NCBI GenBank assembly: GCA_029261405.1
Contig: JAJDBK010000031.1
Coordinates: 59,954-123,953, forward strand
Reading direction: 5' to 3'
Source: Nitrospinaceae bacterium
Lineage (GTDB): Bacteria; Nitrospinota_A; UBA7883; JAJDBK01
DNA: 64,000 bases
Part shown: positions 1 through 8,392 of the stretch, piece by piece
Numbering within the stretch: position 1 is the first letter of the stretch
Layout of the letters: the number at the start of each line of letters is the position of its first letter
Notes under the pieces: model-generated
Told to the model about the DNA's origin: nothing
What the model saw: only the letters and a program-made list of their open reading frames with translations
The model's database searches: none
Program-made: the position numbers and the translations under genes

Positions 1-289
1 ATGAATACAAGGTTTTACCTGCCACCCGGACGGAAGAGAGCTTCCAGCGTATTCCTGGCGAACGGGCCACCGACAACCATTGTTTTTTATCTCCATGCGT
101 TTCAGGCAGTTATCGTGTCCGATATATGGACAGGTTAATGTCCGGCTCTATTTATTGCGAATGAAAAAAGTTTTCCAGCCTTGACCGGCGCCACAGCAAA
201 ATCTTGATTAAATTAAAGATTCATATATAATAGCCGTTTTTACAAACACACACGGAAACTGTTTCAAGCACTTATATAGAGGGATAAAC
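1..289. other. Leader region with no recognisable gene
   Basis: No convincing coding sequence is visible. A 45-codon frame opens at base 1 on the plus strand and ends at 138, but it resembles no family I know. The only supported element is the metK promoter near the right end. No riboswitch-like fold preceding metK was recognised. Confidence 0.5.
204..231 (+). promoter_or_regulatory. Sigma70-type promoter for metK
   Basis: A TTGATT box (204-209) and a perfect TATAAT box (226-231) are separated by 16 bp in an A+T-rich stretch. Transcription would start near 238, leaving about 50 bases of leader before the metK ATG at 290. An AGAGGG ribosome binding site lies at 278-283. The call rests on match to consensus only. 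Confidence 0.7.
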
Positions 290-1462
290 ATGGGCCGCAT
301 CAACTATCTATTCACTTCAGAGTCAGTCTCCGAAGGACACCCGGACAAGGTTTCAGATCAGGTATCGGACGCTGTTCTCGACGTGGTTATCGGTCAGGAC
401 AGTATGGCGCGTGTTGCGTGCGAAACCTTCTGCACTACCGGACTTGTCGTGGTTGGCGGAGAGTACACCTGCGCCCCCGATGTCAAGCTCGATGTGGACG
501 CCACTGTCCGCCGGGTCATCAAAGAGATCGGATATGACGATCCCTCCACAGGTTTTGACTACCGATCCTGTGGTGTCATCAACGTCATGCACGGTCAGTC
601 GGCCGATATTGCCATGGGCGTTGTGCGGGAGGCCGCTGAAGATCAGGGGGCTGGCGATCAAGGAATTATGTTCGGATACGCAACGAACGAAACCGCCGAA
701 CTTATGCCACTGCCGGTGATGCTCTCGCACAAACTGCTTATGAAGCTGGCCGAAGAGAGAAAAAGTGGCGCAATGCCATTCCTTCGCCCCGACAGCAAGG
801 CCCAGGTCACAGTTGAATATATAAACAGAAAACCACACCGGGTCGAAACGATCGTGCTCTCCACTCAGCACAGCGAAGATATCAGCGAAGAAGATCTGAA
901 AAGGGAAGTGATCGAGAAGGTCATCAAACCGGTCATGCCTGGAAATCTTTTCGACGAGAAAAAGGTCAATTACCATATCAACCCGACCGGCAGGTTCGTT
1001 ATCGGCGGACCTCACGGCGACACAGGGCTTACCGGACGCAAGATCATCGTAGACACCTACGGCGGTGTTGGCTCCCACGGTGGCGGCGCTTTCTCAGGCA
1101 AGGACCCGAGCAAGGTTGATCGCTCCGCTTCATACATGGCCCGTTACATAGCCAAAAACCTGGTGGCCGCAGGCATCATGGACAAATGCGAGGTGCAACT
1201 CGCCTACGCTATTGGTGTCGCCGAGCCGGTTTCGGTTCTGGTAGACTCCTTTGGAACCAGAAAAGTGGATCAGGAGAAGATTCACAAAGCGGTGCGTGAC
1301 GTTTTCGACCTGCGCCCTTACGGTATCTTGAAAACTCTCGACCTCAGGAAACCGATCTTCCAGAAAACCGCCGCCTACGGGCACTTCGGCAGGGAAGAAC
1401 CGGGATTCACCTGGGAGGTTAAAGACAAAGCGGACGAATTGAGAAGCTCTGTCGGATTATAA
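290..1462 (+). CDS. metK: S-adenosylmethionine synthetase
   Basis: Makes S-adenosylmethionine from methionine and ATP in the cytoplasm. The 390-residue length is normal for the family. Visible signatures are the GHPDK motif at residues 16-20, the GAGDQG loop at 120-125, and a glycine-rich ATP/phosphate loop of the [13 protein letters not shown] type near residue 245. The ATG is preceded by AGAGGG at good spacing and by a strong promoter, and a hairpin terminator follows the stop, so it is probably transcribed alone. The segment around residues 95-110 ([15 protein letters not shown]) departs somewhat from the usual QQSPDI form but keeps the family pattern. A later deaminase/MTA phosphorylase pair in the window could salvage products of SAM use. 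Confidence 0.97.
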   Translation: MGRINYLFTSESVSEGHPDKVSDQVSDAVLDVVIGQDSMARVACETFCTTGLVVVGGEYTCAPDVKLDVDATVRRVIKEIGYDDPSTGFDYRSCGVINVMHGQSADIAMGVVREAAEDQGAGDQGIMFGYATNETAELMPLPVMLSHKLLMKLAEERKSGAMPFLRPDSKAQVTVEYINRKPHRVETIVLSTQHSEDISEEDLKREVIEKVIKPVMPGNLFDEKKVNYHINPTGRFVIGGPHGDTGLTGRKIIVDTYGGVGSHGGGAFSGKDPSKVDRSASYMARYIAKNLVAAGIMDKCEVQLAYAIGVAEPVSVLVDSFGTRKVDQEKIHKAVRDVFDLRPYGILKTLDLRKPIFQKTAAYGHFGREEPGFTWEVKDKADELRSSVGL

Positions 1463-2084
1463 ACAAGACTATACGCCCCTGGCGCTTCTGAACCATGGAG
1501 CGGTGGGGGCTTTTTTTATTCGTGGACAGCGCAATATATATGGGGGTAAAACAACCCAAGGCGCTATATATATGGCCTTGAAGGGGTTTCCGTCAAAGAA
1601 GAAGCGTGTTGAAGAAGAAACGCTCGTACAGTTTGGCTGTTTTCAGCGCCTTCCCCTTCTTGACGAGAGATGTGAGGGAGCAGTAGACATGCACTGGATT
1701 CAGATAATGTCGAATCCTGTCTTTTACTGAAATTTTCATTTTTCTTTTCTCCACTCTCGTATCTCTATATCGTCCATGCCGGCCCGTTTGATAAGGGCTG
1801 TTTGGTTAATTATATGAGCATATTGTGTGCCGTTTTGGACTAGATTCAGTACCCATTGATTTTATTATGGTTAGAAAAACGAATATGTAAAAAAAATGAC
1901 GCTGGACGCAAAAATGTCTACGTTATTTGAAAAAGCGCCAAAAATTGCGCTATATCAGGACAGAAACAAACCTGTATGTATACATTTTTTCCAAATATCG
2001 TTACGCCGATTAGTTTACAATATCTGTTTCATTCAAACTGGCTCGTTATTGCCGGTGAATTTCATAAATATTGCGGTCAAAACG
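1463..2084. other. Long intergenic region, no gene recognised
   Basis: After the metK terminator this stretch is A+T-rich and holds no convincing gene. A 75-codon frame at 1503-1730 looks like nothing known and overlaps the terminator. A short direct repeat, GCGCWATATATATGG, occurs at 1529-1543 and about 1561-1574. A weak promoter candidate for the downstream peptidase is TTGAAA (1927-1932) and TATATC (1951-1956) with an 18 bp spacer. The reading frame of the peptidase is open back to 1896, but that part does not resemble the family. Confidence 0.4.
1475..1517 (+). terminator. Rho-independent terminator of metK
   Basis: GCCCCTGGCGCT (1475-1486) pairs with AGCGGTGGGGGC (1499-1510), with one mismatch and two wobble pairs across a 12-base loop. 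Seven T residues follow directly. It lies 12 bases after the metK stop codon. Confidence 0.85.
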
Positions 2085-3356
2085 ATGAAACAAGAATATG
2101 CCAAAGATCACCTCGCCAATGGCGTAAGGGTCATTACCGCCCCGATGCCCTCCACCCGTTCCATAACTGTGATGGTCATGGTGTCGGCTGGAAGCCGTTA
2201 CGAGAGCAGAAATATAAACGGACTCTCCCATTTTATGGAGCATATGTTTTTCAAAGGCGCAAAGCGCTACCCCGACGCCATGGCTGTCGCCTCGGCCATA
2301 GATTCTGTCGGCGGTGTGTTTAACGCCTTCACGTCGGAAGAGAAAGTGGCCTACTTCGTAAAACTCTCCTCCGGGAAAAAGGAGATCGCCTACGACCTCC
2401 TGTCGGACATGTTGCTTAACTCAAAGTTCGACAAGGATGAGATCGACCGGGAACGGGGCGTTATCATCGAAGAGATACGGATGTACAACGACGACCCGAT
2501 GAGCAGGGTCCAGATCGATTTCAAAGAGCGTTTCTACGGCGACTGTCCGCTCGGTTGGGACGTAGCGGGCCCGGAAGAGAACATTACCACCGTAACCAGG
2601 GATGATTTCATAAACTTCCGTGATCGCCATTACCAGACCGATTCTTGTGTAATCTCTGTAGCCGGAGATATAACCCACGAAGAAAATATGGCGATCTGCG
2701 AACGGTTCTTCACCTTCGAGGGTGGGGGCGATCCCGCTCCGAAAGCCGCTCCTTACACTCCTTCCTCCGGGTCGAGGAGTTATCTTTCTCCAAAAGAGAC
2801 CGAGCAGGCTCATTTTGTCCTCGGTTTTCCGATTCCCGGAGATGAACACGAAGACCAGCCAACGTTAAAGACCATGAACAATATTCTGGGTGGAACCATG
2901 TCATCCCGGCTTTTTCATCAGGTACGAGAGAGGCGGGGTCTGGCTTATTACATAAGATCCTCCCGATGCGCCTTCACCGACACAGGCGCCCTGAAAATAT
3001 CAGCGGGTGTGAACGTCAACAAACTAGGTGACGCAATAAAATGTGTCATGGACGAGGCGCGTAAAGCGGTGGAGAGCGGCTTCACCGAAGAGGAGCTTAT
3101 CCGTGGACAAGAGAATATAAAAGGGCGAACAGACCTCTCCCTTGAAGACTCAATGTCGGTAGCCGGGCTTTACGCTTCACAGGAGACCCTGCACTCGAAG
3201 ATCAAGACAGCGGAAGAGCTGTCGGACGAAATAAGCGCTGTCACCCTGGACGACCTGCAAAGAGTGGCCAGCAAGTATATCAATCCAGACAACGTTAAAC
3301 TTACTGTACTGGGGCCATACAAAGAGATCACACCGTTCGACGAGGCTCTCAACTAA
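2085..3356 (+). CDS. M16 family zinc peptidase (mitochondrial processing peptidase-like)
   Basis: A 423-residue, one-domain-pair M16 metallopeptidase, the usual bacterial size. The inverted zinc motif HxxEH is at residues 49-53 (HFMEH), and the third ligand is Glu130 in VIIEEI, exactly 76 residues on as in the family. The C-terminal half carries the ERRGLAYYI Arg/Tyr segment. I chose the ATG at 2085 because the family N-terminus (here MKQEYAKDHLANG) begins there. The frame is open upstream to 1896, but those 63 residues are hydrophobic and unfamiliar, and no clear ribosome binding site marks either start. Substrate unknown; such genes often act on peptides in the periplasm or cytoplasm. The next gene follows after one base. 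Confidence 0.92.
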   Translation: MKQEYAKDHLANGVRVITAPMPSTRSITVMVMVSAGSRYESRNINGLSHFMEHMFFKGAKRYPDAMAVASAIDSVGGVFNAFTSEEKVAYFVKLSSGKKEIAYDLLSDMLLNSKFDKDEIDRERGVIIEEIRMYNDDPMSRVQIDFKERFYGDCPLGWDVAGPEENITTVTRDDFINFRDRHYQTDSCVISVAGDITHEENMAICERFFTFEGGGDPAPKAAPYTPSSGSRSYLSPKETEQAHFVLGFPIPGDEHEDQPTLKTMNNILGGTMSSRLFHQVRERRGLAYYIRSSRCAFTDTGALKISAGVNVNKLGDAIKCVMDEARKAVESGFTEEELIRGQENIKGRTDLSLEDSMSVAGLYASQETLHSKIKTAEELSDEISAVTLDDLQRVASKYINPDNVKLTVLGPYKEITPFDEALN

Positions 3357-3357
3357 A

Positions 3358-3855
3358 ATGGAGGGTGTCCAAAAACTGCTAACGGTCTGCACAGGCAATC
3401 TGTGCCGCTCCCCTATGGCTGAGTACGTTCTTCAGGTGGAGCTTTTGGCCAGAGGGCTTGACCATATTCTGGTCGAATCAGCCGGGATAGTCGCCTATGA
3501 CGGGAACCCCGCCGCCGCCATGGCCATACAGGAGATGGACCGCCACGGCATAGATATGCGAGCGCACCGGAGCAGGCCATTGACTAAAGAGATGATCGAG
3601 GAGGCGAAAATGGTCCTCGTAATGGATCGCCACCATCTCTACACCGTGCGGGAGATGTCGATAGAGAACGCAAAAAAAGCTATTCTTATGGGGAGCCTGA
3701 CCTCTGACAAGGAGTTCCCGATTATCAAGGATCCGTATGGAGGGCCGAGAGCGGGATTCGCAAAGGTCTACAGCCAGGTCCATGAAGCCTCCGTCAATCT
3801 GGTCGATATTCTGGTCAGGGAAACGGAGCAGTGGAAAAGAAGAACCGGACGCTAG
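3358..3855 (+). CDS. Low-molecular-weight protein tyrosine phosphatase
   Basis: A 165-residue LMW-PTP family protein. The CX5R(S) phosphate loop is at residues 11-18 (CTGNLCRS), and the general-acid Asp125 sits in the IKDPYGGP loop. In Gram-negative bacteria such enzymes often dephosphorylate tyrosine kinases of polysaccharide export, but no partner kinase is in the window. Some relatives are arsenate reductases; the DP loop here favours phosphatase. It begins two bases after the M16 peptidase stop, so the two are probably co-transcribed. Its TAG stop (3853-3855) overlaps the stop of the convergent lipoprotein in the palindrome CTAG. Confidence 0.88.
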   Translation: MEGVQKLLTVCTGNLCRSPMAEYVLQVELLARGLDHILVESAGIVAYDGNPAAAMAIQEMDRHGIDMRAHRSRPLTKEMIEEAKMVLVMDRHHLYTVREMSIENAKKAILMGSLTSDKEFPIIKDPYGGPRAGFAKVYSQVHEASVNLVDILVRETEQWKRRTGR

Positions 3856-4736
3856 GGGCATGTTACTATTTCGCAGACGTTGTCGCTGTCTGGTCCCTTG
3901 TCGGCCCTGCATGATATGTCGGTACCTCCGTTTTCGCCTGCGCAGGTCCAGATCCAGCCATTGGCTTCCAGGGTGACCGTACTGGCGGCGCCTGTTGTGC
4001 AAAGCTCTTTTTCCGGAATTGTGCTGTACGATCCACCGTTCGCTTTGCCGCATTCGCCGTTCACTATGTAGATGCAACCGCCATCGTCAGTGTCGGCGGT
4101 TTTATCGTAGTTGACCGCTAACGGATCGGTGCAACCCGCTATAGGATATGCGCAACCGCCATCGTCCACGGTGGCGGTCTCGTCGTAGTTGACCGCTAAC
4201 GGATCGGTGCAACCTTCTATGGTGTATGTGCAACCGCCATCGTCCACGGTGGCGGTCTCGTCGTAGTTGGTGGCCGTCGGGTCGGTGCAACCACTTAAGG
4301 GGCCATCGGTCGAACCTCCGGCGCCGGGTGTTATGGCGCCCGGTTCACTTACGTTGTCGCTCTCCCCGTATTCGTTGACGGCGCTTACATAAACGGCGTA
4401 TGTAGTTGAATTATCAAGCCCGGTTATAGTGTAGGGTGGTTCGGTTATCCCTGTAAACTTCAGGTCATAAGCAAGGCTTGCCACTGAAGATATGGTTGCG
4501 ACGTATATGTTGTAGGAAGTGGCGCTATCGACGAGATCCCAGTTGACGATAACCTCGCCATCGGTATCAGAACTGACTGTGACATTTTCCGGTGTGGCGG
4601 GCGCGGAGCCGGTTGTGGGCGAACCTCCACCAGTATCACCGGAACTGGACGACCCGCCTCCACCACCACAGGAGGTCAGCAACATGGAACATGAGATTAT
4701 CGGCAGGGTCAAAGCGAAAATCAGTGATCGGATCAT
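3852..4736 (-). CDS. Lipoprotein with fibronectin-III domain and GCTDP repeats
   Basis: A 294-residue secreted lipoprotein. A hydrophobic signal ends in the lipobox LTSC near residue 23, followed by a Gly/Ser linker. A fibronectin type III-like domain spans about residues 45-135. Three 26-residue repeats of the form GCTDPxAxNYDxTAxxDDGGCxY follow (about residues 149-226), rich in paired Cys and Asp, as in calcium-binding repeats of surface proteins. The tail has further Cys residues, including a possible pairing with the terminal CEIVTCP. Function unknown; a surface or adhesive role is inference. It converges on the phosphatase and shares its stop in CTAG. Confidence 0.8.
   Translation of the reverse strand: MIRSLIFALTLPIISCSMLLTSCGGGGGSSSSGDTGGGSPTTGSAPATPENVTVSSDTDGEVIVNWDLVDSATSYNIYVATISSVASLAYDLKFTGITEPPYTITGLDNSTTYAVYVSAVNEYGESDNVSEPGAITPGAGGSTDGPLSGCTDPTATNYDETATVDDGGCTYTIEGCTDPLAVNYDETATVDDGGCAYPIAGCTDPLAVNYDKTADTDDGGCIYIVNGECGKANGGSYSTIPEKELCTTGAASTVTLEANGWIWTCAGENGGTDISCRADKGPDSDNVCEIVTCP
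4059..4292 (-). repeat. Three 78-bp tandem repeats encoding GCTDP units
   Basis: Units start at 4292, 4214 and 4136 (minus strand); each spans 78 bp and encodes 26 residues. The first two share long identical DNA stretches and the third is more diverged, which fits recent internal duplication. Confidence 0.85.
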
Positions 4737-4800
4737 TGTAGTGTTCTCACTAATGTTGGTGTAGTTCGGAAACTCTCCTCGAGTTTCATAATTTACCCGA

Positions 4801-5202
4801 TTAATTATACAGGAACGAAAAGGTATCGATGTTGCTAATCGACTGTCGCGGGTCGGAACTTATGCCACCGGCGGATACCATCCACGCCTGTAACGTAAAT
4901 GATCCGGTCTCATCGAACTGATTCAGGCCGAGCCCGAACAGGTCATCTGATCTTGACCGGCTCACGACAAACCCGGATAAATATGGTGTCGCATCGTTGG
5001 AAAGCAGGGCGTCCCCGCCACTTCCATCCTGTAAATAATAGATGGCTCCGCCCGGAGTGGTAACGATTACATAGAGATCGGCGTTTATACCCCCAGACCC
5101 GTTTATACTTGTTTTACAACTTACCGATTCCCCCTCCATGCAAGACTCCCTGTCGCAGTAGAGCGATAAGCCCGCCTGCGTCGCGCCTGCGCGTCGATCC
5201 AT
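4801..5202 (-). CDS. C-terminal part of a frameshifted lipoprotein (Ig-like domain)
   Basis: A 133-codon frame with an all-beta, Ig-like look (LSLYCDRESCMEGESVSCK, then ADLYVIVTTPGGAIYYL). It overlaps the end of the frame at 5121-5612 in another phase. The domain starts before any good internal start: an ATG at 5139 has a GGGAG ribosome binding site but would cut off the first strand and leave no export signal. It is best read as the second half of one secreted lipoprotein broken by a small insertion near 5186-5195. Translation as a separate cytoplasmic protein is the less likely alternative. Confidence 0.6.
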   Translation of the reverse strand: MDRRAGATQAGLSLYCDRESCMEGESVSCKTSINGSGGINADLYVIVTTPGGAIYYLQDGSGGDALLSNDATPYLSGFVVSRSRSDDLFGLGLNQFDETGSFTLQAWMVSAGGISSDPRQSISNIDTFSFLYN

Positions 5203-5612
5203 TCTTTAATCGAGGCGATTTCCCCGTCTCTCAACGGGAATATACGGTCCGGTGGCATGATTTTCCCGAAACCGCCAACATATGTATGGGTACCTTTGAT
5301 TTTATGGTAGAGGTAGCTTGAGTGTGAATCGAAAGGTGTAATTCTCATCATTGACGGGCTTTCAGAGCTTGGTGCATTTACGATATCCCTGGTGTCGATT
5401 CCTTGTGTGAAACCGATGGAGGAGATCACACTATTATTGCTACCTCCAGCGCTGTTGATAATTACAGTTGAAGAGTCTTCGCCACCACTAGTCTCGGAGA
5501 CGGTACAGCGAAGGGCTGATTCGGTGGATCCACCTCCGGTAAAACGGCACGCCTGGATTATCAGAAAAAGAGCAAGGGCGGCCAGATGTATTACCAGCTT
5601 CCGGATACACAT
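5121..5612 (-). CDS. N-terminal part of a frameshifted lipoprotein (cytochrome c-like domain)
   Basis: Residues 1-22 form a lipoprotein signal with lipobox IQAC. The body (about 85-140) resembles the cytochrome c-like domains that hold ...YLYHKI...MPP...L...EI..I.EWIDAGA, but no CxxCH haem motif is present. The frame reads EWIDAQA and then runs into an arginine-rich, unrelated tail. Removing two bases (one GC of the GCGC at 5186-5195) would restore the canonical WIDAGA and join it to the Ig-like frame at 4801-5202. This is therefore probably a broken gene or a sequencing error. The original protein would be about 270 residues. Confidence 0.65.
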   Translation of the reverse strand: MCIRKLVIHLAALALFLIIQACRFTGGGSTESALRCTVSETSGGEDSSTVIINSAGGSNNSVISSIGFTQGIDTRDIVNAPSSESPSMMRITPFDSHSSYLYHKIKGTHTYVGGFGKIMPPDRIFPLRDGEIASIKEWIDAQARRRRAYRSTATGSLAWRGNR

Positions 5613-5659
5613 ACCGTTATCTTCGTGATAGGCGCCCCGCCCTTAATCGAAGTTAAACC

Positions 5660-6064
5660 TTATGCGGAGAGTTTGTCAAATTCCGGGTAGAGGTCATGCT
5701 CTTCGTGCCGGATCCTGACCTGCATGGCCCCGTACAGTTTCCCGAAATCGGAAACAAGCTCGAAATCGCCTGTCACTGCCTGGTATTTTGTAAAAAAATC
5801 TTCGGCGACCTTCGCTATTTCTACCATATCCTTAGCGTAAAGTTCGAGGACCGAATCTACTCGCCTGTTGGTTTTGGCCTCTTCCCGCAAGGGAGGATAG
5901 AGATCTTTCTCCTCTGCGGCGAGGTGGGCAAGTAACAGGTCCTTGGCCGAAGAGATCGACTTGGGGAAACTGTCCGGGTCGTCGGTAATGGATTGTTCAA
6001 CCTGTTCAAACGCCTCAAGGATTCGGGCGTGATCTTCTCTGAACCTGCTGATGATTTCGGACAC
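5660..6064 (-). CDS. Hemerythrin HHE domain protein
   Basis: A 134-residue four-helix protein of the hemerythrin/HHE cation-binding family. Iron ligands are suggested by His12 (REDHARI), His47 with the EE pair that follows (LAHLAAEEKDLYP), and the C-terminal RHEEHDLYPEF motif. Such proteins bind a di-iron centre and oxygen or nitric oxide in the cytoplasm. It stands alone, upstream of the frameshifted lipoprotein on the same strand with 47 bases between. Confidence 0.9.
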   Translation of the reverse strand: MSEIISRFREDHARILEAFEQVEQSITDDPDSFPKSISSAKDLLLAHLAAEEKDLYPPLREEAKTNRRVDSVLELYAKDMVEIAKVAEDFFTKYQAVTGDFELVSDFGKLYGAMQVRIRHEEHDLYPEFDKLSA

Positions 6065-6108
6065 TTTTATTTATGCTCCCATGACGTTTTGTTACACACA
6101 CCTGTTTT

Positions 6109-6192
6109 GGCCCGGATTGTTCATGAAATATCATTTATGGTTCCCCGGACACACGCCTGCGGACCATCTCTGCAGGATTTCGTGAATAATCA
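6109..6192. repeat. Palindromic intergenic element, CCCGGA/TTCATGA family
   Basis: ATTGTTCATGAAAT (6116-6129) faces ATTTCGTGAATAAT (6177-6190), an imperfect inverted repeat with 12 of 14 matches. An inner CCTGC/GCAGG pair lies at its heart. The left end matches the element at 35257-35279 at 20 of 23 bases and resembles the ends of the larger element at 28608-28785. Confidence 0.6.
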
Positions 6193-6262
6193 AGATCAGG
6201 GTGGATGAATTATATCAGAACGGCGGAATGTTGTCTTCAGTCCATGAATGGGACTCCATTAT

Positions 6263-6291
6263 TTGACAATTGATATTGAAACTGGTATACG
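6263..6291 (+). promoter_or_regulatory. Sigma70-type promoter upstream of yceD-rpmF-plsX-fabH
   Basis: A perfect TTGACA (6263-6268) is followed after 17 bp by TATACG (6286-6291). It lies about 145 bp before the first gene of the operon, so the leader would be long. Assigned by consensus match only. Confidence 0.5.
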
Positions 6292-6435
6292 GGTAGTTTG
6301 CTTGAATTGCCCTGACAGGCTTTATGACGAGGTTTTTGCCGAAAAGTCGTCCGGCTGTCGGGTCTGACAATCATCCGGTTTACCGGCTGAAGGTACTGTT
6401 TATAAAGCGCTTTGGTGTGAGCGCGGACTGTCCGA

Positions 6436-6978
6436 ATGAGTGATAATATATTTGATAGTTACGTAATAAACGTAACCCTGATTACCGAAGAGGGAGTCGA
6501 GGGCGACTGGATTTTTCCATCGGAGGTTTTTGCGGCCTCCGGGAATAACCCGATCCCGGTTGATGGCCCGGTCCGTTTTTCCGGCAAGGTCTACAGAGCC
6601 GGCGATTCGATATTCCTCGATGGGTCTGTTACTGGCGGAATAAGGCTGGCCTGCTCGCGGTGTCTTGCGGATATGACCCTGCATGTGGAGGGGGACGTCA
6701 CCGCTGTGTATATGCCCAAAGATGCGTTTACGGAGACCGGAGACGATGTGGAGCTTTCAGCCGAAGATATGGATCTTCAGTTCTTTGAAGGGGATGAATT
6801 AAGCCTCTTCGAACCGGTCCGGGATTGTGTCGCGCTCCTGATCCCGATCCAGCCGTTGTGCAAGGAGGAGTGTAAAGGTCTTTGTTCCATATGCGGGAAG
6901 GACCTTAATAAGAGTGAATGCGCCTGTGAACCGCCATCTGGCGATCACAGGTTTGCCATACTGTCGAAACTTAAATGA
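6436..6978 (+). CDS. yceD: YceD/DUF177 family protein
   Basis: A 180-residue DUF177 protein. The family is linked with 23S rRNA processing or accumulation and is almost always found just before rpmF, as here. The central CSRCL segment (near residue 75) and the C-terminal LCKEECKGLCSICGKDLN cluster (about 138-155) are the family cysteine signatures and may bind zinc. rpmF begins 23 bases downstream. Confidence 0.9.
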   Translation: MSDNIFDSYVINVTLITEEGVEGDWIFPSEVFAASGNNPIPVDGPVRFSGKVYRAGDSIFLDGSVTGGIRLACSRCLADMTLHVEGDVTAVYMPKDAFTETGDDVELSAEDMDLQFFEGDELSLFEPVRDCVALLIPIQPLCKEECKGLCSICGKDLNKSECACEPPSGDHRFAILSKLK

Positions 6979-7001
6979 CGTAGGTGGAGGAAATATAAAA
7001 G

Positions 7002-7184
7002 ATGCCAGTTCCAAAGAAGAAAAGCTCCCGTTCCCATCGAGGTGGAAGAAGGTCTCACGACGCTTTGTCGATGCCAGCCCTTTCGACCTGTTCGAATTGC
7101 GGGGCGGTCAAGTCACCCCATCGTGTATGCGGTGAGTGCGGCTACTACAAGGATGTCCAGGTAATAGAGGTCGAGGAAGCGTAG
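7002..7184 (+). CDS. rpmF: 50S ribosomal protein L32
   Basis: A 60-residue L32. The N-terminus MPVPKKKSSRSHRGGRRSH is typical, and the protein carries the zinc-ribbon form CxxC-x(9)-CxxC (residues 30-45), i.e. the C+ paralogue type. An AGGTGGAGGAAA ribosome binding site precedes the ATG. plsX starts five bases after its stop if the GTG at 7190 is used. Confidence 0.96.
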   Translation: MPVPKKKSSRSHRGGRRSHDALSMPALSTCSNCGAVKSPHRVCGECGYYKDVQVIEVEEA

Positions 7185-7189
7185 ACGAA

Positions 7190-8392
7190 GTGTCCGCTCA
7201 CCCGGTCGAACAGACCGAAGATAAGGTCGAACCTCCAGCCGTCGAAGAACAACCGGGCGAACGGGATGAACCGATCCCTGGCAAAGGCAGGGCTGTACGG
7301 GTAGCCATAGATGTAATGGGGGGGGATAACGCCCCCGGCGCAATAATCGACGGGGCTATCCTTGCCCTGAAGAATATTGAACAGCTTGAGCTTATCCTTG
7401 TGGGGGACGAATCGGTTATAGCCGGGGAGCTTGAAAAACGCTCCTTCATGAGCGCGTCCCTGAAAGTACGGCACGCCGAAGAAGCGGTGGAGATGGACGA
7501 GGCGCCATCCGTGGCGTTGCGAAAGAAAAGACGCTCATCAATCCATGTCGGGATAAAACTGCTCAAGGCCAAAGAGGCGGATGCGTTTGTCTCCGCAGGC
7601 AACACCGGCGCAGTCATGGCTGTGGCGGCTGTTACCCTCCGGACCATGGAAGGGATAGACAGGGCGGCTATAGCCGTTACCCTGCCGAGCGTTAACGGTC
7701 ACTCGGTCATGCTCGACGCGGGGGCTAACGTGGTATGCAAAGCTGTCAACCTCTATCAGTTCGGTGTCATGGGTTCGGTATACGCTCAGGATCTTCTGGG
7801 CATCGATACGCCCAGGGTGGGCCTGTTGTCCATTGGCGAGGAGGATACCAAAGGAACCGATATGACCCGTGAGGCTCTGGAACTGTTAGGGCAAAGCCCG
7901 GCTGTCAATTTTGTCGGAAACGTCGAAGCGAAACTGCTCTACAAGGACACCGCCGACGTCGTGGTCTGCGACGGGTTCACAGGCAACATAGCCCTTAAAG
8001 TCTCCGAATCGGTGGCTGGCATGATTACCCATTTTCTTAAAGAGGTCTTTGCCAGCGGGTGGCGAGGCAAAATCGGGTATCTTTTTGTGCGACCCCTCCT
8101 GTCGGTTATGAAAAAGAAGATCGACCATACGGAGGTGGGGGGCGCTCCGCTTCTCGGAATAGATGGCGCAGTCTTCATAGCCCACGGAAGCAGTGACTCC
8201 AAAGCGGTGGCTAACTCGATAAAAGGGGCGCATAAGTTCGTAGCAAGAGATGTCAACGGACACATAAGGGAAGGGCTTGCTAAAAGTCCGGGCGCCCTTG
8301 CCGTCGGAAAAATGGACTCGGAAGGATTCCTCAATCAGATCAAGAAAAAGATCTGGGGATCGGGTGAGGAAGAGGAGACGGAAGAAAAATGA
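7190..8392 (+). CDS. plsX: Phosphate acyltransferase
   Basis: Converts acyl-ACP to acyl-phosphate for phospholipid synthesis at the inner membrane. The family core begins VRVAIDVMGGDNAPGAI and contains the SAGNTGA and GNVE segments. The frame is open to an ATG at 7136 inside rpmF. I prefer the GTG at 7190, five bases after the rpmF stop with GAGGAA upstream, because the earlier part only reads the rpmF sequence in another phase. Even so the protein has about 400 residues against a usual 330-350: an acidic Glu/Pro-rich leader of about 37 residues and a charged tail (EEEETEEK) are extra. It overlaps fabH by ATGA. Confidence 0.93.
   Translation: MSAHPVEQTEDKVEPPAVEEQPGERDEPIPGKGRAVRVAIDVMGGDNAPGAIIDGAILALKNIEQLELILVGDESVIAGELEKRSFMSASLKVRHAEEAVEMDEAPSVALRKKRRSSIHVGIKLLKAKEADAFVSAGNTGAVMAVAAVTLRTMEGIDRAAIAVTLPSVNGHSVMLDAGANVVCKAVNLYQFGVMGSVYAQDLLGIDTPRVGLLSIGEEDTKGTDMTREALELLGQSPAVNFVGNVEAKLLYKDTADVVVCDGFTGNIALKVSESVAGMITHFLKEVFASGWRGKIGYLFVRPLLSVMKKKIDHTEVGGAPLLGIDGAVFIAHGSSDSKAVANSIKGAHKFVARDVNGHIREGLAKSPGALAVGKMDSEGFLNQIKKKIWGSGEEEETEEK

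Larger units (their letters stand above)
6065..6435. other. Intergenic region with a palindromic repeat and a promoter
   Basis: No gene is seen. It holds a diverged palindromic element (6109-6192) related to copies elsewhere in the window, and a sigma70-like promoter (6263-6291) reading into yceD. The remainder shows no clear structure. Confidence 0.5.

Noticed and set aside
1..289. A SAM riboswitch before metK
   Set aside because: The leader after the promoter is only about 50 bases and shows no SAM-box pattern.
353..1078. A 241-codon minus-strand frame inside metK
   Set aside because: It is antisense to metK, has no family resemblance and no ribosome binding site; it arises from the codon pattern of metK.
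1503..1730. A 75-codon frame after metK
   Set aside because: It overlaps the metK terminator, has no ribosome binding site and resembles no known protein.
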